Assembly (NCBI GenBank): GCA_021790415.1
Contig: JAJYDZ010000051.1
Span: 1-8,602, forward strand
DNA length: 8,602 nt
Reading direction: 5' to 3'
From: Thermoplasmata archaeon
GTDB taxonomy: Archaea; Thermoplasmatota; Thermoplasmata; Thermoplasmatales; Thermoplasmataceae
Position 1 is the first letter of the stretch. Each line of letters begins with the position of its first letter. The notes below the pieces were generated by a model. The model made no database searches and was not told the DNA's origin. It saw only the letters and a program-made list of their open reading frames with translations. This document shows, piece by piece, positions 5,968-8,602 of this stretch. The position numbers were made by a program, and so were the translations under genes.

Positions 5968-6022
5968 GTTCCATGTAATATTTCAGTACTATCTTTAGAC
6001 TCATTATTCAAAAACATGGCGA
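5961..6022. promoter_or_regulatory. Candidate operator: inverted repeat in the divergent promoter region
   Basis: TCGCCATGTT (5961-5970) and AACATGGCGA (6013-6022) are exact reverse complements separated by 42 bases. One arm covers the start codon of the AbrB-like gene; the other lies between that start and the A+T-rich promoter core at 6023-6050. This layout suits a dimeric repressor, the AbrB-like protein or the winged-helix protein being obvious candidates. The TATA box for the minus-strand operon is not settled: the complements of 6024-6033 and 6041-6048 are both possible. Confidence 0.5.
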
Positions 6023-6037
6023 CCTTTATTTACATAG

Positions 6038-6050
6038 AAATATTTAAGTA
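6038..6050 (+). promoter_or_regulatory. TATA box of the winged-helix gene
   Basis: AAATATTTAAGTA is centred about 26 bases before the GTG at 6071, so transcription should begin at or next to the start codon (a leaderless mRNA). It supports GTG as the true start. Its complement could also serve the divergent operon. Confidence 0.55.
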
Positions 6051-6070
6051 ATTACTGCGGTTAATCCATT

Positions 6071-6574
6071 GTGAAGAGCCTTCCTAATAATAGTCCGAAA
6101 GAGCCCATAAAAAACAATATACTCTGGCTTCTCGAGGAGGGCTATCGCTTTGATATCACTTTATTTTATGAAATCTTGGGCAGGTTTAGAGATATGCCAT
6201 CAGGGAAGGATAAATACAGAGGCATTGAGAGGGCTTTAAAGGCTCTGAAAAAGGAAGGCTGGCCCATAATTAAGGAAACAGACAACAATGGGATAGCATG
6301 GTACTACGCAGGGCACGGTTTTACTGAATTCTTAATTAAGCGGCTGGTTGAATATGCAAGCAGGATCCCTACGATGATCAAACAGCTTGAAAAAATAGAC
6401 GACCTTTATAGTTTAGACATTGCTTTGAGAAAGAGAGCTGGTGAGCGTATATGGGTTCCAAGCCCTTCAGTTAAAAAAACGGTTGCCAGGCGCAGAATTC
6501 CCAAAAAAGAATTCAAAGAATTCAAAGACGCATTAAAAGATATTTACACAAGCGTGACTAAGGCAACCTCATAA
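6071..6574 (+). CDS. Winged-helix DNA-binding protein
   Basis: The product is 167 residues, starting at a GTG supported by the TATA box 26 bases upstream. Residues about 14-80 look like a winged helix-turn-helix. A first helix (IKNNILWLLEEGY) is followed by a second (LFYEILGRF), a recognition helix (KYRGIERALKALKKEGWPI) and a wing of two strands (IIKETDNNGIAWYYAG). Residues 83-125 are helical and could make a dimer contact. The last 35 residues are very basic (KKTVARRRIPKKEFKEFKDA) and include a small tandem 9-base repeat, GAATTCAAA twice. It is transcribed away from the AbrB-like/ATPase operon and converges on the integrase, with a 17-base overlap of their 3' ends. A transcription regulator of the element, or an accessory recombination factor, are the likely roles. 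No exact family is recognised. Confidence 0.7.
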   Translation: MKSLPNNSPKEPIKNNILWLLEEGYRFDITLFYEILGRFRDMPSGKDKYRGIERALKALKKEGWPIIKETDNNGIAWYYAGHGFTEFLIKRLVEYASRIPTMIKQLEKIDDLYSLDIALRKRAGERIWVPSPSVKKTVARRRIPKKEFKEFKDALKDIYTSVTKATS

Positions 6575-7901
6575 TTGCCCGATCCGCTCCGATTGCGCTT
6601 ACAAACTCAAACCCCTGATTGAAGTACTCGTCCACATGCGCGATTGGAATCATTACCTGTTTGTTCTTTCTCTTGCTAATCTCCTTGGCATCCTGCATGG
6701 CTTTCCTTCTGATTGATTCTGGGTCTGTTGCATTGCCTAACTTCTTCTGAAGTTCTCTTTGCAATTCCTCATCGTTCAGTTCCATCAGCTTGTCTGCATC
6801 CTCCTTGGAATAGCCAAATATCTTCATTAGGACGGTTGCAGTGAGTGTTTTCTCTATGGATTGCTTATCCTCTTCAGATAATCCTTTACTCTCAGTCTGT
6901 AAGAACTTCAAAGATTTAGCATATTTATCCCGCATGTCCTCTAACACGTCTTCAGGTAATTTCTTGTCAGTGGTATATTTTGATTCCATATTTCCTGAAT
7001 GCCCCATCCAGAATACTCTGTAATCACGGGGAAGCCCGATCTTTGATTCAGCTATAAGAAGCTGGGTATCGAAGTATCCCCTCAGAACGTATGGCCGGAG
7101 GTTAAAACCTGCCTTCCTTATTGGCATCCGTATTATGTCAGATATGTTGATTGTCCGGATAAATCCCGTTCTGAGCTTTGATTTTGACGCAACTATAAGG
7201 GGAGAATCCCTTGTTATGTTCTCACCCGATCTCAGCCTTTCCTCAATGTATGTCTTGAGGTAAGAGCAACCCTCATCCCCTATGAATGAAATGTATGCCT
7301 TTCCTGTCTTTGAAATCTCACTTCTGACATTTAGGATAGCAGGTACCCTGCTGAATTTCACCTCCCCATCTTTAATTTCCATCTCTGGTATGTCGCCAAT
7401 CCTAAGGCCATCTTCTGCATGATAGTCGCCTATGACCTCAGGTCTTACCCCTGAATGTGCCATCAGAATGCAGCACGCCCTTTCCCTTGGATTTCCTGCT
7501 TGAAGAATTCTTTTCAGTTCATCCTGGGATGGCACTCTTTCATCCTTCAGGGTCTTGGGAATACCTGCATCAGATATCAGTATTTTACGGGTCAGTGACT
7601 TATTGTTATACGCCAACCATGACTTTACGCCCTTCAGGATGGAAGAAATATAGTTAGGGGTAAACCCCTTTCTTTCTTTAGTGTCCATCTCCATTTCAGT
7701 GACAAAGTCATCAATAAGATCGGTAAGGCCTTTATCTGAAAGTTCCAACATTCTATGGGGATCGGTCTTCATGATTGAACAGAATGCTTCCATTCTCCTG
7801 AGATTGACGTCGGCAGTGATCTCTGATCCCCTCTTCATTGAATTATACCATCTTTGTAGTTCAGAGTTCAACTCTATTCTTTCAAACTTCCTTTTTGCCA
7901 T
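6558..7901 (-). CDS. Tyrosine recombinase / integrase, archaeal type
   Basis: The product has 447 residues from the preferred ATG at 7901. An ATG at 7916 would add five residues, but a TATA box at 7921-7930 lies about 25 bases before 7901, so the longer start would fall outside the transcript. The N-terminal 120 residues are the helical core-binding domain (SAM-like). The catalytic domain follows. Counting from the longer start, Arg158 lies in SGVRPEVIG, a candidate beta-hairpin Lys206 in SKTGKAYIS, Tyr276-x-x-Arg279 in RPYVLRGYF, His306 in MGHSGNMESKY, and the nucleophile Tyr314. Tyr replaces the common His of the H-x-x-R motif. Residues 345-450 form an extension with a small helical unit (MKIFGYSKEDADKLMELN) and a C-terminal module ending VDEYFNQGFEFVSAIGADRA, which resembles tails of other archaeal integrases. 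It would integrate and excise the element; the gene is not interrupted. Confidence 0.92.
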   Translation of the reverse strand: MAKRKFERIELNSELQRWYNSMKRGSEITADVNLRRMEAFCSIMKTDPHRMLELSDKGLTDLIDDFVTEMEMDTKERKGFTPNYISSILKGVKSWLAYNNKSLTRKILISDAGIPKTLKDERVPSQDELKRILQAGNPRERACCILMAHSGVRPEVIGDYHAEDGLRIGDIPEMEIKDGEVKFSRVPAILNVRSEISKTGKAYISFIGDEGCSYLKTYIEERLRSGENITRDSPLIVASKSKLRTGFIRTINISDIIRMPIRKAGFNLRPYVLRGYFDTQLLIAESKIGLPRDYRVFWMGHSGNMESKYTTDKKLPEDVLEDMRDKYAKSLKFLQTESKGLSEEDKQSIEKTLTATVLMKIFGYSKEDADKLMELNDEELQRELQKKLGNATDPESIRRKAMQDAKEISKRKNKQVMIPIAHVDEYFNQGFEFVSAIGADRAIMRLP

Positions 7902-7920
7902 GAGATGACCATGCATTGGA

Positions 7921-7959
7921 AGTATATAACAGTGTTTAAACCGTATAGGGTGTTAACAC
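7921..7959 (-). promoter_or_regulatory. Integrase promoter with two palindromes
   Basis: The minus strand reads GTTATATACT at 7930-7921, a good TATA box about 25 bases before the ATG at 7901, which implies a leaderless integrase mRNA. Just upstream are two perfect palindromes, GTTTAAAC (7934-7941) and GTGTTAACAC (7950-7959), 16 bases apart centre to centre. They could bind a regulator or the integrase itself. Confidence 0.55.
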
Positions 7960-8025
7960 GACCGGCCCCATTCTTTTATTGGTTCCAATGAATTGGTTCT
8001 AAGAGACAAAATGCTATGCGTTCAT

Positions 8026-8301
8026 TCATTGCTTTATTTGTGAGTATGGATATTTCCATTTTATTTCATCAATTCTTTTGGTCGATTTGATATTTAATGC
8101 TGGTTCATTCTTTCTGACTTTAGCTGTTAGACGACAGATATTTCGGAACGCGAGAATAAACTGAACTGGATTATCTTTAGCCTGACTCTGCCAGCACTGC
8201 CCTCTATTAACTCCTAAAATTACAGTAATATTGATTAAGAGAAATATAAATAATAGTTCTTCATGAATCTGTAATTCCCAATGAACAGTTATCTTTTGAT
8301 A
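8026..8301 (-). pseudogene. Possible coding remnant between integrase and oxidoreductase
   Basis: The minus strand stays open from 8301 to a TGA at 8026-8028 (91 codons) without any ATG or GTG near its upper end. The lower half looks protein-like (DNPVQFILAFRNICRLTAKV, then RKNEPALNIKSTKRIDEIKW), while the upper part is hydrophobic and may be chance. It overlaps the very end of the oxidoreductase gene in another frame. It could be the tail of a decayed transposase or of a gene cut by integration, but I recognise no family and A+T-rich DNA gives such frames by chance. Otherwise 7960-8288 holds only a short palindrome, CCAAT-GA-ATTGG (7985-7996), within a repeat of ATTGGTTC. Confidence 0.25.
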
Positions 8302-8602
8302 TCATTTTCATACAGATCTGCAACATACACACCAATTGGCAGACTAGCAGTCAGTCCTGGTGATTCTATACCAATTAGGTTTACGAACCCTGGCAAACCA
8401 TTGTCTGCTTCGTGCTTAATGATGAAATCATTAAATGAATTGCCCGTCGATTTCAGCTTTGGTCTTATCCCGGAAGAATCTGGGTGAATATTACAGCTGA
8501 CAATAGACGGGAGATACCGCTTGACCGCGTCACGAAATTCTCTCTCACTGGATTCTACCTTGTAATCGATGCCATCAACAAAGTATGTGTTGGGACCCAG
8601 TC
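8289..8602 (-). CDS. C-terminal part of a FAD-dependent oxidoreductase, L-2-hydroxyglutarate dehydrogenase (LhgO) type
   Basis: The visible 103 residues run from the right edge to a TAA at 8289-8291. They include GPNTYFVDGIDYKVE near the start, VKRYLPSIVSCNIHPDSSGI with IRPKL, FIIKHEADNGLPGF, and the closing NLIGIESPGLTASLPIGVYV. This last block (IGIESPGLT-SLAIG) is characteristic of the DAO-fold family that includes L-2-hydroxyglutarate oxidase/dehydrogenase and related glycine or glycerol-3-phosphate oxidases. These bind FAD and oxidise small hydroxy or amino acids. The N-terminal dinucleotide-binding half lies outside the window. It is the only clearly metabolic gene seen, so it probably marks the host chromosome next to the element. 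The exact substrate cannot be fixed from this part. Confidence 0.85.
   Translation of the reverse strand, partial: LGPNTYFVDGIDYKVESSEREFRDAVKRYLPSIVSCNIHPDSSGIRPKLKSTGNSFNDFIIKHEADNGLPGFVNLIGIESPGLTASLPIGVYVADLYENDIKR

Noticed and set aside
7902..7916. Integrase start at the ATG at 7916
   Set aside because: The TATA box at 7921-7930 would place the transcript start at about 7901, so this ATG would not be in the mRNA.
7979..8003. tRNA fragment as an attachment site (GGTTC-containing repeats)
   Set aside because: GGTTCCAAT resembles a T-loop, but no matching stem, acceptor end or other tRNA arms can be found around it.
8281..8487. Plus-strand open frame of 68 codons
   Set aside because: It lies antisense to the clearly recognisable oxidoreductase C-terminus.

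Overview
The window looks like archaeal DNA, most likely from a Thermoplasmatales-type archaeon. Several genes have a TATA-like box 22 to 32 bases before the start codon and little or no leader. A Shine-Dalgarno sequence matters mainly inside the operon. One edge carries a FAD-dependent oxidoreductase of the L-2-hydroxyglutarate dehydrogenase type. The lineage is inferred from promoter style and general protein look only. Most of the window reads as an integrated plasmid- or virus-like element: it has an integrase, small DNA-binding proteins, a large replication-type ATPase and an iteron-like repeat field, and no other clear housekeeping gene.

Layout from left to right. Bases 1-887 hold the N-terminal 295 residues of a coiled-coil protein on the minus strand that runs off the left edge. 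Bases 888-1188 hold no gene but contain a cluster of hairpins. At 1189-1645 two small overlapping minus-strand genes encode a 60-residue protein and a 96-residue membrane protein. At 1734-2115 lies a frameshifted relic of a ParB-like DNA-binding protein. At 2166-3062 is a PD-(D/E)XK nuclease-like protein on the plus strand, with a doubtful 129-codon ORF touching its stop. At 3403-3812 is a dense field of TTTGACATT / AATGTCAAA repeats, the best candidate for a replication origin or partition site.

From 5967 down to 3831 runs a tightly coupled minus-strand operon: an AbrB-like 54-residue protein, an unknown 57-residue protein and a 601-residue DUF3631-like ATPase with a degenerate Walker A motif. 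Each start overlaps the previous stop as ATGA. A divergent plus-strand gene (6071-6574) encodes a winged-helix protein, and the two transcription units share a 103-base region containing a perfect 10-base inverted repeat. The integrase (6558-7901, minus) overlaps the end of the winged-helix gene. Beyond it lie about 390 bases with at most a coding remnant, and then the 3' end of the oxidoreductase gene (8289 to the right edge), which probably belongs to the host chromosome.

Taken together, the ATPase operon and the repeat field could form the replication or maintenance module. The AbrB-like and winged-helix proteins could control the divergent promoters, and the tyrosine recombinase would move the element. 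The nuclease-like gene and the small-protein pair are accessory cargo of unknown job. One junction of the element probably lies between about 7960 and 8288; no attachment repeat or tRNA was recognised.
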